Assembly (NCBI GenBank): GCA_012517385.1
Contig: JAAYUZ010000018.1
Location: 1 to 32,203, forward strand
Reading direction: 5' to 3'
Length of the DNA: 32,203 nucleotides
Source: Treponema sp.
GTDB lineage: Bacteria > Spirochaetota > Spirochaetia > Treponematales > Breznakiellaceae
The notes beneath the pieces are model-generated. The model was given only the letters and a program-made list of their open reading frames with translations. It was not told the origin of the DNA and searched no databases. The position numbers were made by a program, and so were the translations under genes. Positions 1-8,353 of this stretch are shown in pieces (within the stretch, counting starts at the first letter, position 1; each line of letters starts with the position of its first letter).

Positions 1-78
1 ATGTATATTGAAAGCGATACTCCTTCTATTACCTTTTATTTTGATGATTTTAAAGTGATAAAAACTCCAACTCCTTAA
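1..78 (+). CDS. C-terminal end of a carbohydrate-binding-module protein (partial)
   Basis: An open frame runs from the first base of the window to a TAA at 76-78 and gives 25 residues. It contains a TFYFDDFKV strand close to its end. A strand of this kind (y-x-D-D-v/f-x-v) is typical of the last beta-strand of CBM22/CBM4_9-type jelly-roll modules, which are common at the ends of GH10 xylanases. The neighbouring xylan genes make a secreted xylanase or CBM protein plausible, but the catalytic part lies outside the window. The reading as a coding tail is fairly secure because a terminator follows at 127-155. The family assignment is an inference from a very short segment. Confidence 0.5.
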   Translation: MYIESDTPSITFYFDDFKVIKTPTP

Positions 79-104
79 AAGTCTTTTGTCCTCTTTATAA
101 TACA

Positions 105-122
105 ACGATGATATACTAGAAT
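105..122 (+). promoter_or_regulatory. Possible GntR half-operator upstream of the GH8 gene
   Basis: The right half, TACTAGAAT, closely resembles the right half of the operator at 4798-4815 (TACTAGTAT). The left half matches poorly (about 4 of 9 symmetric positions), so this is at best one good half-site. It lies before the terminator at 127-155. The TATACT inside it could serve as a -10 element, but no convincing -35 was found. Confidence 0.25.
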
Positions 123-126
123 ACAG

Positions 127-155
127 CTTCCGGCCTGCGGGTCGGAAGTTTTTTT
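127..155 (+). terminator. Rho-independent terminator of the upstream CBM gene
   Basis: The stem CTTCCGGCC / GGTCGGAAG (one G-T pair) with a TGCG loop is followed directly by seven T. It ends the partial gene at 1-78. It also stands only five bases before the ribosome-binding site of the GH8 gene (GAGGTG, 161-166), so GH8 transcription must either read through it or start inside it. Confidence 0.85.
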
Positions 156-170
156 GTGACGAGGTGCATA

Positions 171-1274
171 ATGCTAAACCAAAAATCCTATCTTGAACAG
201 CTTGGGTATAGTCGTGATGAAATTGAGCAGCGGCTTCTGAATGCATGGAAGACCCTGTTCGAAGGTCCTGAAGATGAACGTATTTATTTTGAAGCAGGCC
301 CTGATATGGGCTATATGCTTGATACGGGAAATATCGATGTACGGACCGAAGGTCAATCCTATGGTATGATGATGGCAGTACAGATGAATCGTCAGGATAT
401 ATTTGATAGGATTTGGAAATGGACCATGACCTATATGTATATGGATCAAGGACCTAATGCGGGCTATTTTGCCTGGTCCTGCAGTCCCGATGGCAGCAAA
501 AACTCCTACGGTCCTGCTCCTGATGGTGAAGAATACTTTGCCATGGCCCTCTTTTTTGCTTCCCATCGCTGGGGCGACCGGGAGTCTCCCTTTAATTACA
601 GCCAGCAGGCTCGGGAACTCCTTTCTCATTGCATTCATAAGGGCGAACGGGAACCAGGGGACCCCATGTGGGATCCGGAGAATTACCTCATCAAGTTTAT
701 TCCCAATTGTGATTTTACCGACCCATCGTATCATCTCCCCCACTTTTATGAACTCTTTGCCCGCTGGGCAAACCCTGAGGATCGCCTTTTTTGGCAAAAA
801 GCCGCCGAGGCAAGCCGGGAATTTCTGCCACGGGCCTGTCATCCCGTCACCGGTTTGGCCCCTGAATATTCCTATTATGACGGGAAGCCTAACTTTTATA
901 ACGATCATGGCGATTTTTACAGTGACTCCTATAGGGTGGCAGCAAACCTTGGATTGGATGCACTCTGGTTCGGACCACGGTCCTATCAGAAAGAGATAAT
1001 CGACGCAATCCACCGATTTTTTGCGGACAAAAAACCCGAAGACTATCGTTGGTATAAGATTGATGGGACTCCACGGCCGGAGCCTGCTTTACATCCCGTG
1101 GGACTCCTGGCCACCAATGCCATGGGGGCTCTGGCTACCGAAGGTCCCCTTGCAGAAAACATGGTCCGTCTTTTCTGGAATACACCCCTCCGCAAAGGAG
1201 ATCGACGGTATTATGACAATTGCCTCTACTTCTTTGCAATGCTCGCCCTAAGCGGCAATTATAAAATCTATTGA
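171..1274 (+). CDS. GH8 reducing-end xylose-releasing exo-oligoxylanase (Rex-like)
   Basis: This 367-residue protein fits the Rex group of glycoside hydrolase family 8, which removes single xylose units from the reducing end of xylo-oligosaccharides with inversion. The family's general-acid motif is visible as DVRTEGQSYGMMM with Glu at about residue 60. The general-base region is visible as DFYSDSYRV near residue 250. Length agrees with known Rex enzymes (about 380 residues). There is no signal peptide, so it should act in the cytoplasm on imported oligosaccharides. The ATG at 171 was chosen over an upstream in-frame GTG at 156 because GAGGTG (161-166) lies just before it. Its end overlaps the convergent GH2 gene by seven bases, and its terminator lies inside that gene. 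A broader GH8 specificity is possible but less likely. Confidence 0.88.
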   Translation: MLNQKSYLEQLGYSRDEIEQRLLNAWKTLFEGPEDERIYFEAGPDMGYMLDTGNIDVRTEGQSYGMMMAVQMNRQDIFDRIWKWTMTYMYMDQGPNAGYFAWSCSPDGSKNSYGPAPDGEEYFAMALFFASHRWGDRESPFNYSQQARELLSHCIHKGEREPGDPMWDPENYLIKFIPNCDFTDPSYHLPHFYELFARWANPEDRLFWQKAAEASREFLPRACHPVTGLAPEYSYYDGKPNFYNDHGDFYSDSYRVAANLGLDALWFGPRSYQKEIIDAIHRFFADKKPEDYRWYKIDGTPRPEPALHPVGLLATNAMGALATEGPLAENMVRLFWNTPLRKGDRRYYDNCLYFFAMLALSGNYKIY

Positions 1275-4200
1275 AACTGAAACCATCCAAAATCGAAGGA
1301 TGAACCGGGCAGAAAAATAAATGAAACCTGCAATCTCTGAGATTGCAGGTTTTTTGATAATAGTGGCAGAGTAAAGTCTTTCTCTATTGGTTGTTCAGAA
1401 TGCTCAAAATCAATCAGGTGTACCTGTTCAATTCCTGCCCCCGAAAATCTGATTTGTATGGAATTTTTTTCTGTTAGAGATCGGCCATAGATACGTAGGG
1501 TATTAAAAGTCTTTGTATCAAAATGCAAATTCCTAAAGGCAATGGTTACATTATTCCCAATTGCTTTGATACCCCAATCAGTTAGGATATACTGGTCGCC
1601 ATACAGCTCGTCATACTCATTTGCATATATTCGTGTATGAGCACGGTTTTGTTTTTCAAAAATAAAGCCCTTAATATGCATTTTAGCAGTGGTTACAAAA
1701 TATATCGATTGTAGCAGCCTGAGTCTACGATTCAGATGATAGGTAGCTTCCTGATATACATTCCATATACTCTTTTTTTTGTATATAAAATTTCCTAGCT
1801 TAATGCTGCCTTCTCCCTCAGGGTATCCCTGCCATATTTCAAGCCCATAGGCTTCATTACTGAGGGTAAATATGGGAAGGCTTATTGTGTCAGATCCATC
1901 GGTACCAAAATCAAGATCCCTGTAGCCCACGATGGTGGTTATATCCCGGGCGGTTGCAATACCCTGTTCATTTCCCGGACCAACACCATCATTGGCATCA
2001 TCATAGAGTCCTGCAGAACAGAATTGATAGGGATCCTTATACAGGGTTCCGAAACCAGCAGCGGTGAACTCCAGTTGGCTGATGAGCCTAACGTGATCTG
2101 TACCATTTGTACTGCTACATCGAATAACAAAATTGCCATCGCCCCTTGGATTTACCAGCGCCCGATTCCCCTGGACTGTAACGGTAGCCAGGGGAGAGGG
2201 AATGCCACCTTCGTTTACCACTGACCATTGTAGATCCTGGTAACTTGCCTGTATTGGGTAGAGGTATGCTTCCAGTTCTGCAAATCCTGATTCCGGTGTA
2301 AGATGCTGGCTCCCATTACAGAGATGGAGTTCAATTTTACGGAGAGGAATTTCATCTTCCTTACCTGTCCTTATAATACAAGGGCTATTTCGGTCTATGA
2401 CAGCATAACAATCTACATCTGTTTTTTCTGTAGGAACCGCAGTAATAGTTATTGTCTCATCAGGCAACATGGGTGAAGTAACGGTAACAGAAATGAGTCC
2501 CGTTTCTTTCGTTGAGCCGACAAGGGCCATCAATTTACCATTAAAAAGACGCTTACTGGTACCTTTGTAAGAATCATTATCTGTGCTGTCTCCATTATCA
2601 AGACCACGTAGTCTTCCTGGACCCTGCATCGTTATATGAACACGATTTGCAGCATTTTCTACAGTATTTCCAAAGGCATCGAGGGTACTTATCTCTATAA
2701 AGACAAGATCCCTTCCATCTGCTTCCAAAAAGGTTTTGGATGCCCGCAGGTTGAGCCGAACCGGATCACCAAAGGAGCGACGGATTGAACGGGCAATACA
2801 TCGCCCCTGCTCATCATAGGCTAGGGCCGTTAATTCTCCCATCTCATAGGGAATGGTCCACCAGGCAGTATGTAAAGTTCCCTGTTCATCCATCAAGTTT
2901 TTAGTTCCTATGAGTCGATTATTACAGTACAGGGCAACACGGGGAGCATTTGAATAGATGCGGATATCGATCATCTGCCCGGGGTTCCAATCCCAATAAG
3001 GAAAGAGATGTATCATGGGAGACTTTTTATAATCAGTCCAAGCTGCTTGATAAAGATAAAAAGAATCTTTGGGAAAGCCAGCTGAATCAATCTGGCCAAA
3101 ATACGAGTTTTTAGTGTGATATGGTGTGGGTTCACCAAGATAATCAAAACCGCTCCAAATGAACATCCCTAACGAATGGGGAGTTATTCTGTCATTATTA
3201 ATGCATTCCTCCGGGGATCGGGCGCCCCAACTAGTCGGGCTGTTTCCTAGGGCAGAACATTGCTGATCCGCTTCAGTTAAGATCGTTCTCTTATATGGGA
3301 AATGGTAGATTCCCCTGCTTTGTACTACCGATGAGGTTTCACTACCATAGATGATCCAATCCGGGTGCATCCGGTGATGCAGATCATAGTATTTTTCACC
3401 GTAATTATAACCTGCATATTTAAGAATATCCGCACACTTTTGTGCATTTTCCCATGGCATATAATTTGAAGCCAACGTGACCGGTGCATTACTTTTAGGA
3501 TCATATTGACGGACTGTATTCATCAATAGTTGTGTTAGTTCTTCTCCTCTTTGAGATATATGGGTGTCATAAATTTCATTACCAATACTCCACATCAAAA
3601 GGCTTGGATGATTTCGGTCTCTGCGGACCCAGCTTTCTATATCCTTGCTGAACCATTGGGGAAAAAAACGGGCATAGTCATATTCGGTTTTTGGCCGTTC
3701 CCACATGTCGAATGCTTCTGATACAATAAGAAATCCCAACTCATCAGCCAGATCCATTAGCTGTGGATCTGGCATATTGTGACTGGTACGGATGGCATTA
3801 ACACCCATCTGTTTTAAAAGTTGCATACGGTATCGCTGAGCCTCTCTATTAAAGGCTGCTCCGAGGGCCCCCAGATCGTGATGTTCACAGGTTCCCTGTA
3901 GTTTTGTAGGATTCCCATTAACAATAAGCCCTTTATCTGGATCGAATAGCAAGGTGCGGAACCCTACAGGATTAATGACCTGGTCAATACAATGTCCTTC
4001 ATGGTCAAGGAGTTTTGTTTCTAGGATATAGAGGTGGGGCTGCTGGGGGCTCCAAAGGCAGGGTTGCTCAACTCTAAGTACCTGTTTGATGCTATGCATG
4101 GGATCATTTGATTGTGGGTGAAGCTGTTCCTGTAGTTCTACTACTTTAATGTTACCTGAATATAGGGTCTGGATGATTGTTATCCTATCTTTTATGAATA

Positions 4201-4708
4201 ATTCTGTTTCTATTTCGACGTTCCAGTGGTTCCCTGCATTCTTCGTGGATATATAGACTCCATAAGTGGGAATGTAGGAAGCTCCCCGCTTTATAAGCCA
4301 CACATTGCGATAGATCCCTGCTCCTGAATACCAGCGGCTGTTTGGTGCCTGGTACAGGACCTTAAGGACCAGTGTATTGGTTCCTTCCCGCAGAAAGGGT
4401 GTTAGCTCATGTTCAAAGGATGAATACCCATATTTCCATTCACCTACAAACGATCCATTACAAAAGAGGGTACTATCCATATAGACCCCATCGAAGCGGA
4501 TCGAAACGCACCCGGCATCGGAGGGCTTATATGAAAATTGGGTTTGATACCAGCCGATACCATTTTCATATAAATTATCTGTATTATAAATAAGCCAGTC
4601 GTGGGGCAATTCTACTGGAAAGAATTGCAGATCCTTCCAGTCCTGAACATCCAAAGGTGTTTTTGCAAAGGTCCACCCATTATTAAACAGAGTTTTAGTA
4701 GTTTTCAT
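1268..4708 (-). CDS. Glycoside hydrolase family 2 enzyme (beta-galactosidase-like) with C-terminal CBM-like domains
   Basis: The 1146-residue product begins with the GH2 sugar-binding domain (about 1-160, ending GAGIYRNVWL), an Ig-like domain (to about 270) and a TIM barrel. The barrel carries the acid/base motif WSIGNEIYD (Glu about 378) and the nucleophile motif IYGSETSS (Glu about 457). An Ig-like/DUF4982-type segment follows at roughly 600-800. The last 300 residues look like two beta-sandwich, CBM6-like modules, the final one ending FDFGWFQF. No signal peptide is seen, so it is probably cytoplasmic. GH2 covers beta-galactosidase, beta-glucuronidase and others; the xylan setting suggests a side-chain sugar, but the substrate cannot be fixed from sequence. 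No good Shine-Dalgarno precedes the ATG. It is divergent from the transporter and shares a 109-bp regulatory region with it. Confidence 0.85.
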   Translation of the reverse strand: MKTTKTLFNNGWTFAKTPLDVQDWKDLQFFPVELPHDWLIYNTDNLYENGIGWYQTQFSYKPSDAGCVSIRFDGVYMDSTLFCNGSFVGEWKYGYSSFEHELTPFLREGTNTLVLKVLYQAPNSRWYSGAGIYRNVWLIKRGASYIPTYGVYISTKNAGNHWNVEIETELFIKDRITIIQTLYSGNIKVVELQEQLHPQSNDPMHSIKQVLRVEQPCLWSPQQPHLYILETKLLDHEGHCIDQVINPVGFRTLLFDPDKGLIVNGNPTKLQGTCEHHDLGALGAAFNREAQRYRMQLLKQMGVNAIRTSHNMPDPQLMDLADELGFLIVSEAFDMWERPKTEYDYARFFPQWFSKDIESWVRRDRNHPSLLMWSIGNEIYDTHISQRGEELTQLLMNTVRQYDPKSNAPVTLASNYMPWENAQKCADILKYAGYNYGEKYYDLHHRMHPDWIIYGSETSSVVQSRGIYHFPYKRTILTEADQQCSALGNSPTSWGARSPEECINNDRITPHSLGMFIWSGFDYLGEPTPYHTKNSYFGQIDSAGFPKDSFYLYQAAWTDYKKSPMIHLFPYWDWNPGQMIDIRIYSNAPRVALYCNNRLIGTKNLMDEQGTLHTAWWTIPYEMGELTALAYDEQGRCIARSIRRSFGDPVRLNLRASKTFLEADGRDLVFIEISTLDAFGNTVENAANRVHITMQGPGRLRGLDNGDSTDNDSYKGTSKRLFNGKLMALVGSTKETGLISVTVTSPMLPDETITITAVPTEKTDVDCYAVIDRNSPCIIRTGKEDEIPLRKIELHLCNGSQHLTPESGFAELEAYLYPIQASYQDLQWSVVNEGGIPSPLATVTVQGNRALVNPRGDGNFVIRCSSTNGTDHVRLISQLEFTAAGFGTLYKDPYQFCSAGLYDDANDGVGPGNEQGIATARDITTIVGYRDLDFGTDGSDTISLPIFTLSNEAYGLEIWQGYPEGEGSIKLGNFIYKKKSIWNVYQEATYHLNRRLRLLQSIYFVTTAKMHIKGFIFEKQNRAHTRIYANEYDELYGDQYILTDWGIKAIGNNVTIAFRNLHFDTKTFNTLRIYGRSLTEKNSIQIRFSGAGIEQVHLIDFEHSEQPIEKDFTLPLLSKNLQSQRLQVSFIFLPGSSFDFGWFQFQ
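1327..1355 (+). terminator. Rho-independent terminator for GH8, embedded in the GH2 coding sequence
   Basis: A perfect 10-bp inverted repeat (CCTGCAATCT / AGATTGCAGG) with a 3-base loop is followed by six T on the plus strand. It sits about 50 bases after the GH8 stop but inside the 3' end of the convergent GH2 gene, where it encodes part of an LQSQRLQ stretch. On the minus strand the following T-run is weak, so it should act mainly on GH8 transcripts. Confidence 0.85.
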
Positions 4709-4722
4709 AATTGCTATCAGAT

Positions 4723-4760
4723 ATACTTGTATATTAGTATAATGATTAGATGATTTGCAA
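4723..4760 (-). promoter_or_regulatory. GH2 promoter with overlapping GntR-type operator (site A)
   Basis: On the minus strand TTGCAA (4755-4760) and TAATAT (4731-4736) are spaced by 18 bases. The 18-bp imperfect palindrome ATACTTGTATATTAGTAT (4723-4740, 7 of 9 positions symmetric) covers the -10. The same type of palindrome occurs at 4798-4815 and 14552-14569. A repressor bound here would block GH2 transcription. Binding by the GntR protein encoded at 13768-14496 is inferred from shared sites, not shown. Confidence 0.6.
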
Positions 4761-4780
4761 GAGCCTCAATAAAAAATTGA

Positions 4781-4815
4781 TTGACAGAATTAAATATATG
4801 CTAATATACTAGTAT
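4781..4815 (+). promoter_or_regulatory. Transporter operon promoter with overlapping GntR-type operator (site B)
   Basis: TTGACA (4781-4786) and TATACT (4805-4810) are spaced by 18 bases, a strong vegetative-type promoter. The imperfect palindrome ATGCTAATATACTAGTAT (4798-4815, 7 of 9 symmetric) covers the -10 and contains the perfect 10-mer ATACTAGTAT. Transcription would start at or next to the ATG at 4818, so the mRNA may be leaderless. Confidence 0.7.
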
Positions 4816-4817
4816 TC

Positions 4818-5771
4818 ATGAAGACGCCTATAATGAGTACAGGAACACGATGGTCATCACATGGTGCTTCCCGGTATATCCAACGATATTGGTCGTTGTA
4901 TGCAATGCTGTTACTGCCTATGGTATATTTTCTGGTTTTTAAATATATACCGATGACGTATATACAGATTGCCTTTAAGAATTATAGTATTGTTAAAAGT
5001 CCCTGGGAAATGCCCTGGGCGGCACATAATGGATTTGAATATTTTATTCAGGCTTTTCAAAACAGGGATTTCATAGATGCATTACGGAATACCATTCTGC
5101 TCAATGTCCTGGATTTAATAATAGGTTTTCCGGCACCGATCATACTGGCGATAATCTTGAATGAAATATCCCATCGAGCACTTAAACGGATTACCCAAAC
5201 CGTTGCATATATGCCTCATTTTTTGTCCTGGATAATCATAGCTGGAATGGCACTACAGCTTTTAGCGCCCTCTAATGGTCTGATCAATATTGTATTGCAG
5301 CGATTAGGCATGCAGCCGATTCCTTTTCTGAACGAACCGGTCTATTGGGTTGCTACCTATGTGATTTTGGGTATTTGGCAGAGTGTTGGATGGAATACAA
5401 TTATCTATCTTGCAGCTATTACAAGCATTAATCCCGAACTGTATGAATCTGCCGCAATTGACGGCGCCAGCAGATTACAACGGATTTGGCATGTTACCTT
5501 GCCGGGTATTAGATCTACCATTATAGTGCTCCTCATTTTGTCCCTTGGCCGTATTTTAGGGAGTGATTTCGATCGGCCCTATGCGTTGCGAAATCCCCTG
5601 GTGAAAGAGGTCTCTGATGTTCTTTCCATTTTTATCTACAACTACGGAATTCGGGGATTACGATTTTCTTTAACTACAGCTGTTGGCCTCTTCCAGTCAG
5701 TTGTTAGTGTGAGTTTCCTTTTATTTGCAGATTATCTCGCCAAAAAATTTGGTGAGCGTGGAATTATTTAG
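4818..5771 (+). CDS. Carbohydrate ABC transporter permease (LplB/UgpA type)
   Basis: The 317-residue integral membrane protein has about six hydrophobic segments. Its BPD-transporter EAA loop reads AAIDGASRLQRIWHVTLPGI, the site that contacts the ATPase. It pairs with the permease that follows 10 bases downstream, and the two form the channel of a family-1 (CUT1-like) importer. The setting before aguA, uxuA and the xylosidase points to xylo-oligosaccharides or aldouronic acids as cargo. The start is uncertain. The ATG at 4818 lies seven bases after a TATACT -10 and has no Shine-Dalgarno, so translation may be leaderless or may begin at the in-frame ATG at 4833. No ABC ATPase gene is present in the window, as is usual for systems that share an MsmX-type ATPase. 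Confidence 0.9.
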   Translation: MKTPIMSTGTRWSSHGASRYIQRYWSLYAMLLLPMVYFLVFKYIPMTYIQIAFKNYSIVKSPWEMPWAAHNGFEYFIQAFQNRDFIDALRNTILLNVLDLIIGFPAPIILAIILNEISHRALKRITQTVAYMPHFLSWIIIAGMALQLLAPSNGLINIVLQRLGMQPIPFLNEPVYWVATYVILGIWQSVGWNTIIYLAAITSINPELYESAAIDGASRLQRIWHVTLPGIRSTIIVLLILSLGRILGSDFDRPYALRNPLVKEVSDVLSIFIYNYGIRGLRFSLTTAVGLFQSVVSVSFLLFADYLAKKFGERGII

Positions 5772-5781
5772 GAGAACGAAG

Positions 5782-6651
5782 ATGGTTAATGCTAGGGAGT
5801 CTAAATATTTAGATGTTATTTTTATTACCGTATGTATAGTTATCATTATTGTTTGCCTGCTGCCTATGGTGACCCTTCTTGCCCGTTCTGTAAGTTCTCC
5901 TGAATATTTAATACGCAATCAGGTTACCCTCTGGCCAAAGGGTTTTACACTCGATGCATACAGATATGTGCTGACCGACTCTAAATACACCTGGTCTCTT
6001 CTCTGGACCACCATGTTGACCGTGGCTGGTACCTTATTATCCCTGTTTATGACGACCCTGGCAGCATTTCCCCTCACCTATGACAAATTAAAGGGGCGAA
6101 CGATCATAAGCTCCTTGATCCTTTTTACCATGTATTTTAATGCAGGTACCATTCCTATGTATCTGTTGTTAAAAGATATTGGCCTATTAAATAAACCGCT
6201 TGTGCTCATCGTGCCCTACTGTTTGAGTGTATTTAATCTTATTCTGATGAGAAATTATTTTTATACCATTCCTGCCAGTCTTCGAGAGTCAGCGGAAATG
6301 GATGGAGCTGGGCCGGTGCGAATCCTCCTCAGTATATATATTCCTCTTTCGGCTCCCATTATAGCAACCCTTGCCCTTTTTTATGCCGTGGGTCGGTGGA
6401 ATGGGTTTTCCGACGCTCTAATGTTTATGAATAAACGGGAATATTTTCCTATTCAGCTTTTACTATACAACTTGATAAATGCTGTTTCGAGCCTGGAAAC
6501 CTATTCAACGGAGGGTTTTACCCAGCCAGGCTTAAGTGAATCATTAAAGGCTGCGGCGATCATGTTTGCCACCATCCCTATTCTGTTTGTTTATCCCTGG
6601 CTTCAGAAATATTTCATCCAGGGAGTAACCCTGGGTGCAATAAAAGAATAG
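5782..6651 (+). CDS. Carbohydrate ABC transporter permease (LplC/YtcP/UgpE type)
   Basis: This is the second permease of the importer, 289 residues with about six membrane segments. The EAA loop is visible as ESAEMDGAGPVRILLSIYIP. The C-terminal PWLQKYFIQGVTLGAIKE is typical of the YtcP/LplC group. The ATG at 5782 is preceded by AGGAGA at a good distance. A longer in-frame opening from 5725 would overlap the previous gene and is not needed. It is co-transcribed with the first permease and the binding-protein gene. The LplBC-like type usually imports acidic or complex oligosaccharides in gut and soil bacteria, which agrees with an aldouronate substrate but does not prove it. Confidence 0.9.
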   Translation: MVNARESKYLDVIFITVCIVIIIVCLLPMVTLLARSVSSPEYLIRNQVTLWPKGFTLDAYRYVLTDSKYTWSLLWTTMLTVAGTLLSLFMTTLAAFPLTYDKLKGRTIISSLILFTMYFNAGTIPMYLLLKDIGLLNKPLVLIVPYCLSVFNLILMRNYFYTIPASLRESAEMDGAGPVRILLSIYIPLSAPIIATLALFYAVGRWNGFSDALMFMNKREYFPIQLLLYNLINAVSSLETYSTEGFTQPGLSESLKAAAIMFATIPILFVYPWLQKYFIQGVTLGAIKE

Positions 6652-6719
6652 GGCAAAAAAATGCTGTGGGAATCCGCTGCTCTTAAGGGCAGTCACAATA
6701 TAATAAGGAGGATAGGGCT

Positions 6720-8345
6720 ATGAAAAAAGCTTTATTGGTGTTTCTCGGTTTGCTTACAGCCGCATTGCTGATGGCTGCAGGCAATGCTGACACAGGGCAG
6801 ACTGGGGGAACAAAAATTGCTGACCTGGCAGATGGTCGTTTTACTCAGACTAAGACCATCACGGTAGAAGTCTATGACCGTGGTACAGGGACCCCGCCGG
6901 AAGATAACTTCTTTGCGCGCTTTATTAAAGAAGGCATGCTTCGGGACCATAATGTCAATGTAGTATTCAAACCGGTACCCCGCTGGACAGAAGTACAGGC
7001 ATTGAATAATTTGCTGGCCGCAGGAGAAGCCCCTGACATCTGTGTTACCTACGATTATCCCACGATCCAAACCTATGCAAATATGGGTGGTGTAATGGAT
7101 TTGAATCCCTACCTTGAACAATTCAAACCATACTTAAAAAACCTATGGGATCTGCTAGGCGATAATAACATATACTACGATCAGGATCCAAAAACAAAAC
7201 AGCTGTGGGCTATAGAGGGAATCAGAAAGCCCAATACCAGGACCACCACTTTTATTCGTGAAGACTGGTTAAAAAAGCTGAACCTTCCGGAACCAAAAAC
7301 TCTGGCAGAATTTGAAAAAACCCTAAAAGCATTCCGTGATAATGCTGAGAAGCTCCTTGGGAAAGATAAGGACAAGATGATTCCCTTCTTCCTGACAGTA
7401 GATGTAGGTTGGTATATCAATAATCTGGCAGACTCCTTTGTGCCTGATAAGACCAGTGATGAACAGCTCTATATTTATGGTTTTGATGACCGGCATCTGC
7501 TCTGGCCTAAATATAAGGAAGCTGTCCGGGTTGTAAATAAGTGGTATAACGAAGGCCTTATCTGGAAGGATTTTGCCCTTTATCCTGTTGGAGATCAGAC
7601 TGGAGATAATCTCATTAAATCCGGTTATGTAGGAGCCTTTATACAGAATTGGGATTATCCCTATCGGGATGGTGAAAAAGGTATCCATGGTAATCTTCAG
7701 AAACTGATCGGGCCTGAGGCTGCCTTTATTGCGATTGATACATTTAAGAATGATGCCGGCAAGTACCGGAAGTACCTTGGCCCAGCTGTAGATCGCAAGG
7801 TCTTCTTCCCAGCCACCAATAAGGAGCCTCTGGCTTCTCTCTTGTATCTTAATTGGATCAGCAAACTGGACAACCGAAAATTCCTCGCAATTGGTGAGCC
7901 TGGTGTACATCATGACGTACTTCCAGACGGAGCGGTCAAGATGAAGCCGGTCGAAGGGGATAAGCGCATCAATTCGCTCTACAATATCGATTATACCATT
8001 ACCTTGAATGGCCTCGATCTGGGTGATCCTGCGCTGAATGCCCGGTCTCTGGCTCTTGGGTACGGCGGAGTAGATCCGCGGTATATTGAAAAGGCCTATA
8101 AGACCCAGACGGTGGATGTCCGTATTATACCGGCTTTTAAGGTTGGAGAAATTAAGGCAGAACAGGGGATGGGTCCAGCCCTTTCTGAAAAACGGAATAC
8201 CCTGCTGGTAAAAGCGGTGGTTGCAAAGACCAGCGACTTTGATAAGGTCTTTGACGCTGGTATGCAGGATTACCTCCGTTCTGGCGGCCAGGCAATCATT
8301 GATGAACGAAAAGCAAAGATTGATGAATTAAAGAAATCAAAGTAA
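6720..8345 (+). CDS. Extracellular (periplasmic) solute-binding protein of the sugar ABC importer
   Basis: The 541-residue protein starts with a clear signal peptide (MKKALLVFLGLLTAALLMAAG). A family-1-type, LplA-like binding protein follows, rich in aromatic residues and with typical segments such as APDICVTYDY (about residues 100-109). No cysteine lies at the end of the signal peptide, so it is probably a soluble periplasmic protein rather than the lipoprotein seen in Gram-positive relatives. This supports a diderm host. The start is fixed by AAGGAGG at 6705-6711. A small CTGCTC/GGGCAG hairpin (6677-6692) lies just upstream. The gene completes the importer with the two permeases; two larger hairpins follow it. 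The ligand is probably an aldouronic acid or xylo-oligosaccharide, inferred from the neighbours. Confidence 0.88.
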   Translation: MKKALLVFLGLLTAALLMAAGNADTGQTGGTKIADLADGRFTQTKTITVEVYDRGTGTPPEDNFFARFIKEGMLRDHNVNVVFKPVPRWTEVQALNNLLAAGEAPDICVTYDYPTIQTYANMGGVMDLNPYLEQFKPYLKNLWDLLGDNNIYYDQDPKTKQLWAIEGIRKPNTRTTTFIREDWLKKLNLPEPKTLAEFEKTLKAFRDNAEKLLGKDKDKMIPFFLTVDVGWYINNLADSFVPDKTSDEQLYIYGFDDRHLLWPKYKEAVRVVNKWYNEGLIWKDFALYPVGDQTGDNLIKSGYVGAFIQNWDYPYRDGEKGIHGNLQKLIGPEAAFIAIDTFKNDAGKYRKYLGPAVDRKVFFPATNKEPLASLLYLNWISKLDNRKFLAIGEPGVHHDVLPDGAVKMKPVEGDKRINSLYNIDYTITLNGLDLGDPALNARSLALGYGGVDPRYIEKAYKTQTVDVRIIPAFKVGEIKAEQGMGPALSEKRNTLLVKAVVAKTSDFDKVFDAGMQDYLRSGGQAIIDERKAKIDELKKSK

Positions 8346-8353
8346 CCAAGAAC

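Noticed and set aside
174-1013. A 279-codon open frame on the minus strand opposite the GH8 gene
   Set aside because: The plus-strand protein matches GH8 throughout with catalytic motifs, while the opposite frame gives no recognisable protein and is a by-product of codon bias.
6677-6692. Hairpin CTGCTC/GGGCAG before the binding-protein gene as a terminator
   Set aside because: The stem is short with one mismatch and no T-run follows.
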